From the NCBI RefSeq assembly GCF_900327275.1, contig NZ_LS398548.1, positions 2,046,001 to 2,110,000 of the forward strand: 64,000 nucleotides of DNA, written 5' to 3'. Both the position numbers and the translations under genes were made by a program. This DNA is from Orientia tsutsugamushi (GTDB taxonomy: Bacteria; Pseudomonadota; Alphaproteobacteria; Rickettsiales; Rickettsiaceae). Shown here one piece after another: positions 46,301-54,836 of the stretch. Under the pieces are notes generated by a model, which was given only the letters and a program-made list of their open reading frames with translations, was not told where the DNA came from and did not search any database. Position 1 is the stretch's first letter. Each line of letters opens with the position of its first letter.

Positions 46301-46657
46301 ATGAATTTATTAAGTTTTAAGTATAATTGTTATTTGAAGCCATTATTAATGCTATGGTTTTTAATACTTATTCTTTCTAGTAGTATTGTTACCACTCAAG
46401 GCGCAGACGCTAAGGAGGATCCAATAGGTGAAAAGCTATGTGATATAGTAGGAACTCTGAATGGGAAAACAGCTAAAGCAATATGTTTGGTTGCAATCAT
46501 CTTCTTAGGAATATCAACATTTATGGGAAAGGTGAATTGGAGTACCGCTATGATTACTGTTTCTGCTATTATTATTATCACTCAATCTGCTAAGGTGTAT
46601 GATTTTATTGCTGGTAAGGAAGATGGTAGGCCTGCATGCGACAAAAAAAACACATAA
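46301..46657 (+). CDS. VirB2/TrbC-type pilin, copy 2 of 3
   Basis: 118 residues starting MNLLSFKYNCYLKPLLMLWF; a frame extends upstream to 46262, but ATG 46301 follows the same AGAGAAAAAATT leader as its neighbours. The pilin core is residue-for-residue that of copy 1 from ICLVAIIF to the end of helix 2 and beyond (122 identical bases, 46475-46596). The part before it (TTQGADAKEDPIGEKLCDIV) and the tail (GKEDGRPACDKKNT) differ. Both outer segments retain a Cys, so a disulfide tying the termini is possible. Confidence 0.84.
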   Translation: MNLLSFKYNCYLKPLLMLWFLILILSSSIVTTQGADAKEDPIGEKLCDIVGTLNGKTAKAICLVAIIFLGISTFMGKVNWSTAMITVSAIIIITQSAKVYDFIAGKEDGRPACDKKNT

Positions 46658-46722
46658 TTACAAAAAAAGATATATAATAAGTTATTTATTGCTTTATTTG
46701 AATATAATCTAGGAGAGAACTT

Positions 46723-47076
46723 ATGAAGTTATTAAGTTTTAAGCATAATTGTTATTTAAGGCCATTATTAATGCTGTGTTTTTTATACTTTCTATCTACT
46801 AGTATAATTGTTAGCGCTAGTGGTTCTGCTGATAATAATGATGTAATAGGTAATAAACTATGTGATATAGTAGGAATTATGAGTGGGAAAACAGCTAAAG
46901 CGATTTGTTTGGTTGCAATCATCTTCTTAGGAATATCAACATTTATGGGAAAGGTGAATTGGAGTACCGCTATGATTACTGTTTCTGCTATTATTATTAT
47001 CACTCAATCTCATGCAGTACTAAAGTTTGTATCTGGAAGTGAAGCTAATGATTGCAAAAATACTGTATCAAAGTAA
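46723..47076 (+). CDS. VirB2/TrbC-type pilin, copy 3 of 3
   Basis: 117 residues. The N-terminal 20 codons match copy 1 closely, the post-signal segment (ASGSADNNDVIGNKLCDIVG) and tail (HAVLKFVSGSEANDCKNTVS) are distinct, and the core is identical over 105 bases (46906-47010). AGGAGAG lies before the ATG. The repeating unit (leader, ribosome site, gene) is about 415 bases long, showing two rounds of tandem duplication. A hairpin follows at 47171. Confidence 0.84.
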   Translation: MKLLSFKHNCYLRPLLMLCFLYFLSTSIIVSASGSADNNDVIGNKLCDIVGIMSGKTAKAICLVAIIFLGISTFMGKVNWSTAMITVSAIIIITQSHAVLKFVSGSEANDCKNTVSK

Positions 47077-47170
47077 GTTCTAGCAAAAGTGATTTGTGTA
47101 CTAAACATAGCTAGCAGTAAGGTTGCAATTATTTAATTAATAAAGTTCAGCAAGCTCTCTAAGCGTAGGT

Positions 47171-47209
47171 ACATCATTTACATATACAGAAAGCATATGT
47201 AAATGATGT
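47171..47209 (+). terminator. Hairpin between virB2 copy 3 and ruvC
   Basis: A perfect 15-base inverted repeat (ACATCATTTACATAT and its complement) with a 9-base loop, followed by GCTGTTTTTA. It fits a Rho-independent terminator with an AT-rich stem. It overlaps the GTG at 47208, which argues that ruvC starts downstream of it. Confidence 0.6.
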
Positions 47210-47237
47210 GCTGTTTTTACTTGATGTTAATATTGTT

Positions 47238-47717
47238 GTGATAATTTTAGGAATAGATCCATCACTAGTAAGTACTGGTTGGGGGATAATCAGTATATCA
47301 GATAGCATGGTTAATTATATTGATAGTGGAGTAATAAAAACTGTTTCTAAAGATTCATTAGTACTAAAGCTAGGGCAAATTAGCTTAATGGTAGAAAAAT
47401 TAATCACCAATTTTAATCCATTTCATATAGCAATGGAAGAGGTTTTTGTCAATAAAAACTATAGTTCTTCTGTTACTTTAATTCAAGCTAGAGGGGCTAT
47501 AATGTCAGTAATAGGTCGTTATAATATTGATTTTAGCGAATATGCTCCTAATAAAATTAAGAAAGCAATTGTTGGCGCTGGAAAAGCAGAAAAGCATCAA
47601 GTTCAACAAATGGTGAAATTATTAATGCATATAAAAAAAGCCATTAGCAAAGATGAATCTGATGCTTTAGCTACTGCTTATACTGCATCAGTAAACCATC
47701 AAATTAAAATTATCTAA
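47238..47717 (+). CDS. ruvC: Holliday junction resolvase RuvC
   Basis: Endonuclease that cuts Holliday junctions with RuvAB. VIILGIDPSLVSTGWG opens the RNase-H fold (first Asp), AMEEVFVNKNY gives the Glu, and SKDESDALATAYT the C-terminal Asp pair. I prefer the GTG at 47238 over the GTG at 47208: VIILGIDPS aligns with the usual MIILGIDP start and the earlier codons lie inside the hairpin. About 159 residues, normal. Confidence 0.92.
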   Translation: MIILGIDPSLVSTGWGIISISDSMVNYIDSGVIKTVSKDSLVLKLGQISLMVEKLITNFNPFHIAMEEVFVNKNYSSSVTLIQARGAIMSVIGRYNIDFSEYAPNKIKKAIVGAGKAEKHQVQQMVKLLMHIKKAISKDESDALATAYTASVNHQIKII

Positions 47718-47772
47718 CTATTGCTTTTGATTTATAATTTAATTAAAAATTTACAATTGGGTGATAATATTT

Positions 47773-48741
47773 ATGACAATAAAAATTGGTAATATTGAAT
47801 TATCTGCTCCAGTTATTTTGGCTCCAATGTCTGGAGTTACTGATCTGCCGTTTCGTAAACTAGTTAAACAATTTGGAGCTGGGTTAGTAGTTTCAGAAAT
47901 GGTAGCTAGTAGAGCTATGATTCAAGAAACTCGTAGATCTATGATGAAATCTGCTATTATCGAGAATGATATTACTGGATCTTGTGTGCAGCTTGCTGGC
48001 TGTGAGCCAGATGTTATAGCTGATGCAGCTAAGATGAATCAAGATATGGGGGCACAAATTATTGATATTAATTTTGGTTGTCCAGCTAAAAAAGTAGTAG
48101 GAGGATATGCTGGTTCTGCATTAATGAGAGATGAGTCATTGGCAGCTAAAATATTAGCTGAAACCGTTAAGAGTGTTTCTATTCCAGTAACTTTAAAGAT
48201 GCGTACAGGCTGGGACGAAAGTTGCCGTAATGCGCACATAATAGCTAAAATAGCAGAAGATTGCGGTATTCAAATGATTACAGTTCATGGGCGTACCAGA
48301 TGTCAGTTTTATTCAGGTAAATCTGATTGGACATTTATTAGAAAAGTCAAGGAAAGTATTAAAATTCCTGTGGTAGCTAATGGTGATATTACTAGTGTTG
48401 ATGATGCTATTGATTGCCTTCAAACATCTGGAGCTGATGGAGTTATGGTTGGACGTGGAGCATATGGTAAACCATGGCTATTATCACAAATTTCGCACTA
48501 TCTAGCTTTTCAAGATTATTTACCATCACCTAGCTTAATAGAGCAAAAACAAATTATTTTAAATCATTATGAATCAATGCTAAGCTATTATGGTACTGAA
48601 GCTGGTATGAAAATGGCGCGCAAGCATTTAGGATGGTATAGTAAAGGACTGCCTAATGCAACTGAATTTAGGTCTAAAGTTAGTACTATAACAAGTATAG
48701 AGCAGGTGAAGGAGATTATTAATCAATTTTTTCAAATGTAA
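47773..48741 (+). CDS. dusB: tRNA-dihydrouridine synthase, DusB/NifR3 type
   Basis: FMN enzyme that reduces uridine in tRNA D loops. LAPMSGVTDLPFRKLVKQFG at the start, INFGCPAKKVVGGYAGSALM with the catalytic Cys, VTLKMRTGWD, ITVHGRTRCQFYSG, PVVANGDITS and GVMVGRGAYGKPW. About 322 residues from ATG 47773; a GTG at 47761 is an alternative. The C-terminal helical domain (KMARKHLGWYSKGLPNATEF) fits the DusB subgroup. Confidence 0.93.
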   Translation: MTIKIGNIELSAPVILAPMSGVTDLPFRKLVKQFGAGLVVSEMVASRAMIQETRRSMMKSAIIENDITGSCVQLAGCEPDVIADAAKMNQDMGAQIIDINFGCPAKKVVGGYAGSALMRDESLAAKILAETVKSVSIPVTLKMRTGWDESCRNAHIIAKIAEDCGIQMITVHGRTRCQFYSGKSDWTFIRKVKESIKIPVVANGDITSVDDAIDCLQTSGADGVMVGRGAYGKPWLLSQISHYLAFQDYLPSPSLIEQKQIILNHYESMLSYYGTEAGMKMARKHLGWYSKGLPNATEFRSKVSTITSIEQVKEIINQFFQM

Positions 48742-48769
48742 AATTAATATAATGTTTCATATTATTCAC

Positions 48770-49108
48770 CTATAGATGGATACTTTTTAATTTACTTCTA
48801 ATAAGATTAGAAATGTTGGCATTAGTATTTATTACTGATATAACTTTTAAGTTACTGTGCAAGCCATAAACTATCTTGATATTTGATCTGCATATTTCAA
48901 GCCATTGTGATAGAAATTTTATAATTGCTTGATTAGCTTTATTATTTTCAGGTATTGTATTAATGCTAATATATAAAAAGCTTTTGTTATTTATATGATA
49001 TAATCCTATAATTTTATTGATTTTAGCTCCTGCTTTTACTTTAAGATTAATGAATATAGAATTTGTTATAGAATCTAAATACCAATAATGTCGAAGTGGA
49101 TGTGACAT
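48770..49108 (-). CDS. DUF167 (UPF0235/YggU) family protein
   Basis: 112 residues with the YggU pattern: INLKVKAGAKINKIIGLY, LYISINTIPENNKANQAIIK, FLSQWLEICRSNIKIVYGLH and SNLKVISV. The conserved ENNKANQAI segment is diagnostic. Function of the family is unknown; a nucleic-acid role has been suggested. It converges on dusB with a 28-base gap. Confidence 0.8.
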   Translation of the reverse strand: MSHPLRHYWYLDSITNSIFINLKVKAGAKINKIIGLYHINNKSFLYISINTIPENNKANQAIIKFLSQWLEICRSNIKIVYGLHSNLKVISVINTNANISNLIRSKLKSIHL

Positions 49109-49246
49109 ATAAAGTAGCTATTTAACTTTTGTTATAGTTTTTTGCAAAGTCAGTATATAATATTTACCGTATTTTTTAAATTAATATTACTTTAATATAA
49201 TTGATTCAACTGCATATTCCATATACCACTTCGAATAAAGATTCTT

Positions 49247-49987
49247 ATGCGTAATAACTCAACAATAGATCAAGATGAAATAGAAAAGTTCAATACTATA
49301 GCCAATGAGTGGTGGAATCCTAATGGAAAGTTTAAGCAATTACATTTAATGAATCCAGCTAGAATTAGATTTATTAAGCAAAAAATACTATTGCATTATA
49401 ATTTAATTGATAGTATAACAAAGCCTTTTCATGGGCTAAAAATTGCTGATATAGGTTGCGGAGGTGGAATAACATCAATACCAATGGCTAAACTAGGTGC
49501 TACAGTTACAGGTATTGATGCTAGCAGTAAGAATATAGTAGTCGCAAAAATGTATGCTAATAAAATAGGAGTGCAAGTTAATTACATTCATAGTTCGATT
49601 GAAGAGTATGTAAAAATTAGCAATGAAAAATACGACGTAGTTTTATGTTTAGAAGTAATTGAACATGTAAGTAATATTCAGAGTTTTATTTTATATTTAA
49701 GTAAAATTTTAAAGCTTGGAGGTATGCTTATCATCTCAACTATTAACAAAACTTTGAAATCTTATGTTTTTGCTATAGGTTTAGCTGAATATTTGTTAAG
49801 ATATCTACCAATAGGTACTCATGATTTTAATAAATTTTTGAAACCATCTACTATTAATAATATTTTACTTTCACATAACATGACTTTAAAAGAAATTCAA
49901 GGATTATCATACAATCCTATATTGCAGCAATGGCGCTTAACTAATGATATAAGCGTTAATTATATCATGTATATTACTGCAATTTAA
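49247..49987 (+). CDS. ubiG: Ubiquinone biosynthesis O-methyltransferase
   Basis: SAM-dependent enzyme for the two O-methylations of ubiquinone. EIEKFNTIANEWWNPNGKFK, LMNPARIRFI, the SAM motif IADIGCGGGITSIPMAKLGA, GIDASSKNI, and VLCLEVIEHVSN. 246 residues, normal. Supports the complex I genes by supplying quinone. The 3' end overlaps prmC by 14 bases (convergent). Confidence 0.94.
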   Translation: MRNNSTIDQDEIEKFNTIANEWWNPNGKFKQLHLMNPARIRFIKQKILLHYNLIDSITKPFHGLKIADIGCGGGITSIPMAKLGATVTGIDASSKNIVVAKMYANKIGVQVNYIHSSIEEYVKISNEKYDVVLCLEVIEHVSNIQSFILYLSKILKLGGMLIISTINKTLKSYVFAIGLAEYLLRYLPIGTHDFNKFLKPSTINNILLSHNMTLKEIQGLSYNPILQQWRLTNDISVNYIMYITAI

Positions 49988-50840
49988 ATTTTAAGCATCT
50001 GCAATAACCATTAAAATCATAATATTTATTCTCAAGTATTAAGCCATTTTTGAAGCAAATTGCACATACCATTTCTGCTTTATTATAACTGCACTCTAAG
50101 TATAACCTTCCATTTGAATTTAAAAAACTAGGAATCATAGGAGCTATTTCTTGATAGGACTGAAGCCCATTATTATTACTAAATAAAGCTATATGTGGCT
50201 CATGCAACAATGTTTCACGTGATAATATTCTTAATTCAGAATCAGATACATAAGGTGGATTTGCGATAATGATATCATATTTTTCGCCTACATCTAATCC
50301 ACTGAACCAGTTACTTTGTACTAAATTTAATGACTTTTCCAATTTATATTTTTGGCAATTACGACTAGCAATATTTAAAGCTGATATTGAAATGTCTGAT
50401 CCAACTCCAATAGCATTACTTAGCTCAAGAAGTAGAGTAATAATTAAGCATCCACTACCAACTCCCAATTCGAGGATTTTTATTGGTGCTGAAGGTTGAT
50501 AGTTAGCTATCTTGCTATAATCTTGGACTACTGCATCAATTAAAGTTTCAGAATCTGGTCTAGGAATTAATACTGATTTATCAACTATAAAATTCCGACT
50601 GTAAAATTCTTTATATCCTATCAAATAAGCGATAGGTAAGTACTTAGTGCGTAATTTTATCAATTTTAAAAATTGATTGTAGTCGCTATTTAATAACAAA
50701 TGATCGGAATGAAAAAGTATATATTCTTGGCTTTGACCAATTATATGAGCTAGCAGTAGTCTAGACTCAAAAGCAGAATTTGGTATTTCATACTGTGATA
50801 GTAAGTTGTTGCCGATCGCAAGAGCATCTTTAATACGCAA
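49974..50840 (-). CDS. prmC: Release factor glutamine methyltransferase PrmC
   Basis: Methylates the GGQ glutamine of release factors. FESRLLLAHIIGQSQEYILF, LIPRPDSETLIDAVV, the SAM motif ILELGVGSGCLIITLLLE, and the NPPY motif in IIIANPPYVSDSEL. The start is TTG at 50840, one base after the truA stop, so truA and prmC form an operon. 288 residues. Confidence 0.94.
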   Translation of the reverse strand: MRIKDALAIGNNLLSQYEIPNSAFESRLLLAHIIGQSQEYILFHSDHLLLNSDYNQFLKLIKLRTKYLPIAYLIGYKEFYSRNFIVDKSVLIPRPDSETLIDAVVQDYSKIANYQPSAPIKILELGVGSGCLIITLLLELSNAIGVGSDISISALNIASRNCQKYKLEKSLNLVQSNWFSGLDVGEKYDIIIANPPYVSDSELRILSRETLLHEPHIALFSNNNGLQSYQEIAPMIPSFLNSNGRLYLECSYNKAEMVCAICFKNGLILENKYYDFNGYCRCLKFKLQ

Positions 50841-50841
50841 A

Positions 50842-51690
50842 CTAGTAATCTACCTTAACAAAATATAAACCTGAAGATGGTGCTGTAGGTCCAGCCATTG
50901 CTCTGTTTTTTGCAAATAAGATTGTTTTGATAGCAGCTGGAGATATTTTGCATAAACCAATATAAACTAATGTACCCACTATATTTCTTACCATGTGGTG
51001 TAAAAATGATGGAGCTGAAAAATAAATTTGTATTTCTGGATAATTAGTAGTATCTACTTCAATTTTAGTTAAAGTTTTTAATGGGGATTTTGCTTGGCAT
51101 GCAGAAGATCTAAAAGATGTAAAATCATGCTTGCCAATCAGATGCTGAGATGCATCAATCATATCAATAACATTTAGCGGAGTCTTAATCCACCAAGTGC
51201 GATTTTGTTCGATAACTGAAGGAACTGCGCGGTTTATAATTCTATATTTATAATGTCTAGCTTTAGCAGAAAATCTAGCATGAAATTGTAAAGTAGTTAT
51301 CTCGCAATTTGTTAATATTATACGGTGAGGTTTTAATAAATAATTAACTGCTGACATTAACTTGTAAGCATTATAGCGGCATGGAAGCATTTTTAAGCTG
51401 TCAATTGTAGCAGTATTATTCTGCTTGCTTACTTCTTTGTAATCGGTTTCTTTGTTAATATAAGCAAGATCTTTGCTATTATTAGGAGCGATTAAGTCAA
51501 AATGTACTACTTGACCTAAGGCATGTACACCAGCATCAGTGCGACCAGCAGCAATAAGATTGACAGTTTGTTTAGTAAATGTTGATATTTTATCTTCAAG
51601 TAATTGCTGTATTGATAATCCATTTTGTTGTCGTTGCCATCCAACAAAATTAGTGCCATCATACTCAACAATAGCTTTGTAACGCAACAT
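50842..51690 (-). CDS. truA: tRNA pseudouridine(38-40) synthase TruA
   Basis: KAIVEYDGTNFVGWQRQQNG at the start, the catalytic Asp in AAGRTDAGVHALGQVVHF, FHARFSAKARHYKYRIIN, and FLHHMVRNIVGTLVYIG. 282 residues, slightly longer than usual owing to an Asn/Lys-rich insertion around 75-100 (SKDLAYINKETDYKEVSKQN). Upstream of prmC in the same transcription unit. Confidence 0.94.
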   Translation of the reverse strand: MLRYKAIVEYDGTNFVGWQRQQNGLSIQQLLEDKISTFTKQTVNLIAAGRTDAGVHALGQVVHFDLIAPNNSKDLAYINKETDYKEVSKQNNTATIDSLKMLPCRYNAYKLMSAVNYLLKPHRIILTNCEITTLQFHARFSAKARHYKYRIINRAVPSVIEQNRTWWIKTPLNVIDMIDASQHLIGKHDFTSFRSSACQAKSPLKTLTKIEVDTTNYPEIQIYFSAPSFLHHMVRNIVGTLVYIGLCKISPAAIKTILFAKNRAMAGPTAPSSGLYFVKVDY

Positions 51691-51831
51691 CAGAAATATG
51701 AAATATTTAAAATAATATTCATATATATAACAAATATAAATAAAGTAAATAAAAAACCTTTAATTTTGTTGCATTATAGAGCATTTTATGCTATTAATAT
51801 AGTTAAATTTCTAATTTAAAATTTATATACT

Positions 51832-52314
51832 GTGAAAACATATTCAGCTAAGCCTGCAGAAATTAGCAAAAAATGGATTTTAATAGATGCAACAAATTTG
51901 GTTTTAGGACGCTTAGCTGCTAAGGTAGCTGTGGTATTGCGTGGTAAAGATAAGCCTACTTATACACCACATATGGATTGCGGAAATAATGTAATTATAA
52001 TTAATGCAGAACAGGTAAAATTGACTGGTGATAAGTCTAATGCTAAAAACGGTAAATTTTACTATAGACATAGTGGCTTTCCAGGTGGAATTAAAGTTAC
52101 AACTGCTGGAAAAATACTCCAAAGTAATTATCCTGAACGAATAATACAACTTGCTGTAAAAAGAATGCTGCCTTCTAATAAATTAGGAAGAAAGCAGTTT
52201 AGTAATTTATATGTTTATAAAGGGCAAACTCACCCACATGCAGCTCAAACTCCAGTATTATATGATTTTGCTGGCAAGAATAGTAAAAATATTAGAAATC
52301 AAAATATAGTTTAA
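51832..52314 (+). CDS. rplM: 50S ribosomal protein L13
   Basis: [55 protein letters not shown] and [20 protein letters not shown]. 160 residues. The start codon is GTG and I see no strong Shine-Dalgarno ahead of it. rpsI follows after 3 bases, the universal pairing. Confidence 0.97.
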   Translation: MKTYSAKPAEISKKWILIDATNLVLGRLAAKVAVVLRGKDKPTYTPHMDCGNNVIIINAEQVKLTGDKSNAKNGKFYYRHSGFPGGIKVTTAGKILQSNYPERIIQLAVKRMLPSNKLGRKQFSNLYVYKGQTHPHAAQTPVLYDFAGKNSKNIRNQNIV

Positions 52315-52317
52315 TTT

Positions 52318-52809
52318 ATGTCTGACACACTAATTCAAGATGTACATTTATCAGATTTAAGTGCTAGCTTAACTACTGAGCCTAAGATAGTAAAACAACC
52401 AGTATTACCTAAAAAGGATAAGTTGGGATATAGCTATGGAACTGGCCGTAGAAAATGCGCAGTTGCAAGAGTTTGGATAAAACAAGGAACAGGTGTTACT
52501 ACTGTTAATAAAATACCAATAACCAGTTATTTTAAGCGTTTAGCTCATTCTCAAATAGCATTAAGTGCGTTAACTGTTACTGATGCTGCTCAACAGTTTG
52601 ATGTAAAATGTACAGTAAAAGGCGGTGGACTTTCTGGGCAAGCTGGAGCAGTACAATTGGGCATATCTAGAGCTCTCAATAACTTCAATCCAGAGCTGCA
52701 TTCTGTATTGAAGAAGCATAAATTGCTAACTCGCGATTCGCGTATTGTTGAGCGTAAAAAATATGGTAGACATAAAGCCCGTAAAAAAACGCAATTTTCT
52801 AAGCGTTAA
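52318..52809 (+). CDS. rpsI: 30S ribosomal protein S9
   Basis: 163 residues. An N-terminal extension of about 37 residues precedes the core YSYGTGRRKCAVARVWIKQG. It has GGGLSGQAGAVQLGISRAL and the C-terminal RERKKYGRHKARKKTQFSKR-type tail (ends SKR, reaching the P-site tRNA). In an operon with rplM. Confidence 0.97.
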   Translation: MSDTLIQDVHLSDLSASLTTEPKIVKQPVLPKKDKLGYSYGTGRRKCAVARVWIKQGTGVTTVNKIPITSYFKRLAHSQIALSALTVTDAAQQFDVKCTVKGGGLSGQAGAVQLGISRALNNFNPELHSVLKKHKLLTRDSRIVERKKYGRHKARKKTQFSKR

Positions 52810-52946
52810 TAATTTTATTAAGCTTGTTTTTTACTATTCATCATGTAAACGAGCAGTAGCCTATAGTAAGTAAAGCTTGATGGGTAGCTCTAAATAAAAA
52901 AGGATAATTTAAGGATAATTTTAAGTCAAAATGCTGACTTATTTAG

Positions 52947-53023
52947 GGCGAGGTAGCTCAGATGGTTAGAGCAGTAGAATCATAATCTACGGGTCGGGGG
53001 TTCAAGTCCCTCCTTCGCTACCA
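52947..53023 (+). tRNA. tRNA-Met (anticodon CAT), elongator type
   Basis: 77 bases with encoded CCA. Acceptor GGCGAGG/CTTCGCT, D arm GCTCAGATGGTTAGAGC, anticodon stem GTAGA/TCTAC with loop ATCATAA, T arm GGGGGTTCAAGTCCCTC. The first pair is G-U, not the C-A mismatch of the initiator, so it is the elongator (a lysidine-modified tRNA-Ile is less likely). Confidence 0.93.
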
Positions 53024-53147
53024 GTACTTTATTTGCTGTTATCTGCAATTTATATAATGTTATTTTAAAGCTTGCTACAGTTAAAGAATAATCGTATCAA
53101 ATATATGCTAAGGCAAATTTATTGTTGCCAATTAGGCAATTGCTATT

Positions 53148-53894
53148 ATGAACGATAATGATATTGACCTTGTTAAAAAATTTTGTCTTTATACTTTATC
53201 AAATGACAGTGCTAAAATGCAACTATTGCTTTTCAGTGAATTTGAGAAACAATTGTTGTCAATTATAGCTAATAGTAAAACTGCTTTTTCTGGATTAATA
53301 AAACTTAGTTGGTTTTACGAACAAATACAGATATCTAAGCATAAAAAGTCATATCTTGGCAATAAATTCATGAATAATATTAATGAAATATATGATCATA
53401 ACCAAAAAATCATATTATTAGACTTTGTTCGGTTATTTGATTTAGTAGTAGAAAGAAAAATTTTTGATTCACTAGAAGAGTTAAATAATCAAATATTATT
53501 GCCACTAGCTAGTATTTACACAAGATTTTTTTTAACTTTAGAGCCTCAAATTGATGCATATTTAAGCATCAGGCAAGTATTTTATATTTATGCAGCACTA
53601 GTTTTTATAAGGTTACAAAAATATTTCATTTTTCACCAATGGTATTGCTTTGGTCAGAATCTTAATTCTGACCTTTATGATACATACTTTAACAACCTAA
53701 TTACAAAGTTATATTCTATACATAAATTATATAATTACAGCTTCAAATTACCAAAGTTGTTAAAATTTTTACTAAAAGCGAATAAGATTTATCTTATTCA
53801 TTACTTACTGCATATTAGGAAGTATGGCTATAACTGTCCTGATATTAACCAAGGTATTGTTAGAATAAAATTAGCTTTAGCTGTTATATTCTAA
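53148..53894 (+). CDS. Squalene/phytoene-synthase-like protein (possible NDUFAF6-type)
   Basis: 248 residues, all-helical. FSGLIKLSWFYEQIQISKHK corresponds to the conserved R-x-x-WW region of the family, KIILLDFVRLFDLVVERKIF and DSLEELNNQILLPLASIYTR to the next two helices. The catalytic DxxxD motifs of true squalene synthases are not seen, so it would be a non-catalytic member such as the complex I assembly factor NDUFAF6 kept in alphaproteobacteria. This assignment is tentative. It lies after tRNA-Met and just before the IS5. Confidence 0.45.
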   Translation: MNDNDIDLVKKFCLYTLSNDSAKMQLLLFSEFEKQLLSIIANSKTAFSGLIKLSWFYEQIQISKHKKSYLGNKFMNNINEIYDHNQKIILLDFVRLFDLVVERKIFDSLEELNNQILLPLASIYTRFFLTLEPQIDAYLSIRQVFYIYAALVFIRLQKYFIFHQWYCFGQNLNSDLYDTYFNNLITKLYSIHKLYNYSFKLPKLLKFLLKANKIYLIHYLLHIRKYGYNCPDINQGIVRIKLALAVIF

Positions 53895-53993
53895 GTTCTA
53901 GAGATCTAATAGCATTTTCTAGTTATAATAGACTTCTTTCGAAACTAGACAATGATGTAGAATGGTGTTATAAAAATCTGATTTGAAGTAATA

Positions 53994-54431
53994 ATGAAAT
54001 TAGATCAGATTAAAGAGTTAAAGGATGAAAAATTTCGTCGATTAACAGGAGTAAGGAAGAGGACATTTTCAAAGATGGTGGATATTTTGAGGAAAGCTGG
54101 TGGTCTTAAGAAATCAAAAGGTGGACGTAAAAATAAGCTCAATTTGGAGGAACAGTTGCTGATGGTGTTAGAATACCTTAGAGAATACCGTACTTATTTC
54201 CATATAGGTCAGAACTATGGAATTAGTGAAAGTTCAGCATATAAAGCTGTAAAATGGGTAGAAGACACCCTAGTTAAACACGCAAACTTTGCTCTTCCAG
54301 GCCGTAAAGCTTTAATGAAGAGTGATATGAATTATGAAGTAGTCTTGATTGATGCTACTGAGAGTCCTATAGAAAGACCTAAAAAAAACAAAAATTCTAT
54401 TATTCAGGAAAGAAGAAAAGGCATACACTAA
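53994..54431 (+). CDS. IS5 transposase, frame A (copy B)
   Basis: 145 residues, differing from copy A at a handful of positions (KLDQIKELK for KLDYIKELK). The first Asp is in VVLIDATESPIERP. At 54381-54389 the codons AAA AAA AAC form the slippery heptamer for -1 shifting into frame B. ATG 53994 lies 64 bases inside the left end. Confidence 0.88.
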   Translation: MKLDQIKELKDEKFRRLTGVRKRTFSKMVDILRKAGGLKKSKGGRKNKLNLEEQLLMVLEYLREYRTYFHIGQNYGISESSAYKAVKWVEDTLVKHANFALPGRKALMKSDMNYEVVLIDATESPIERPKKNKNSIIQERRKGIH

Positions 54432-54442
54432 AAACTCAAATA

Positions 54443-54817
54443 GTGGTAGACAAGAAAACCAACCAAGTAATATGTACAGATTTTTCTAACGGTAAAAAAC
54501 ATGACTTTAGATTATTTAAGGAATCCAAAATTCTTATTCGTCCTAAAGTTAAAGAGATTACTGATACAGGATATCAAGGTATACAAAAAATTCACAATAA
54601 TTCTGAATTACCAAAGAAAAAAAGCAAGAAAAATCCTTTAACTAGAAATGATAAAAAGAATAATCTTAGGCTAGCAGGAGAAAGAGTTGTGAATGAAAAC
54701 GTTATTGGCATGCTAAAACGGTTCAAAATTATTGCTGACAAATATCGAAATAGACGTAAAAGATTCTCTCTTAGATTTAATTTGATCTCTGGCATTTATA
54801 ATTTTGAACTACCTTAA
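54443..54817 (+). CDS. IS5 transposase, frame B (copy B)
   Basis: 124 residues: KEITDTGYQGIQKIHNNSEL with the second Asp, VNENVIGMLKRFKIIADKYR with the Glu. Likely made only by frameshift from frame A; there is no good ribosome site in front of the Met. Confidence 0.87.
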   Translation: MVDKKTNQVICTDFSNGKKHDFRLFKESKILIRPKVKEITDTGYQGIQKIHNNSELPKKKSKKNPLTRNDKKNNLRLAGERVVNENVIGMLKRFKIIADKYRNRRKRFSLRFNLISGIYNFELP

Positions 54818-54836
54818 CCAGTTTCGAAAGATGTCT

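Larger units (their letters stand above)
53930..54836 (+). mobile_element. Complete IS5-family element (ISL2-like), copy B, 907 bp
   Basis: Ends AGACTTCTTTCGAAACTAG and CAGTTTCGAAAGATGTCT. It carries frames A and B and is the same length as copy A. Flanked by AAT on the left and ATT on the right, so the 3-bp duplication is not exact. Differences from copy A are mostly single substitutions. Confidence 0.93.

Noticed and set aside
46396-46581. Minus-strand frames opposite each virB2 core (also 45914-46162 and 46752-47003)
   Set aside because: Their similarity to each other only mirrors the identical sense-strand core; no start signals.
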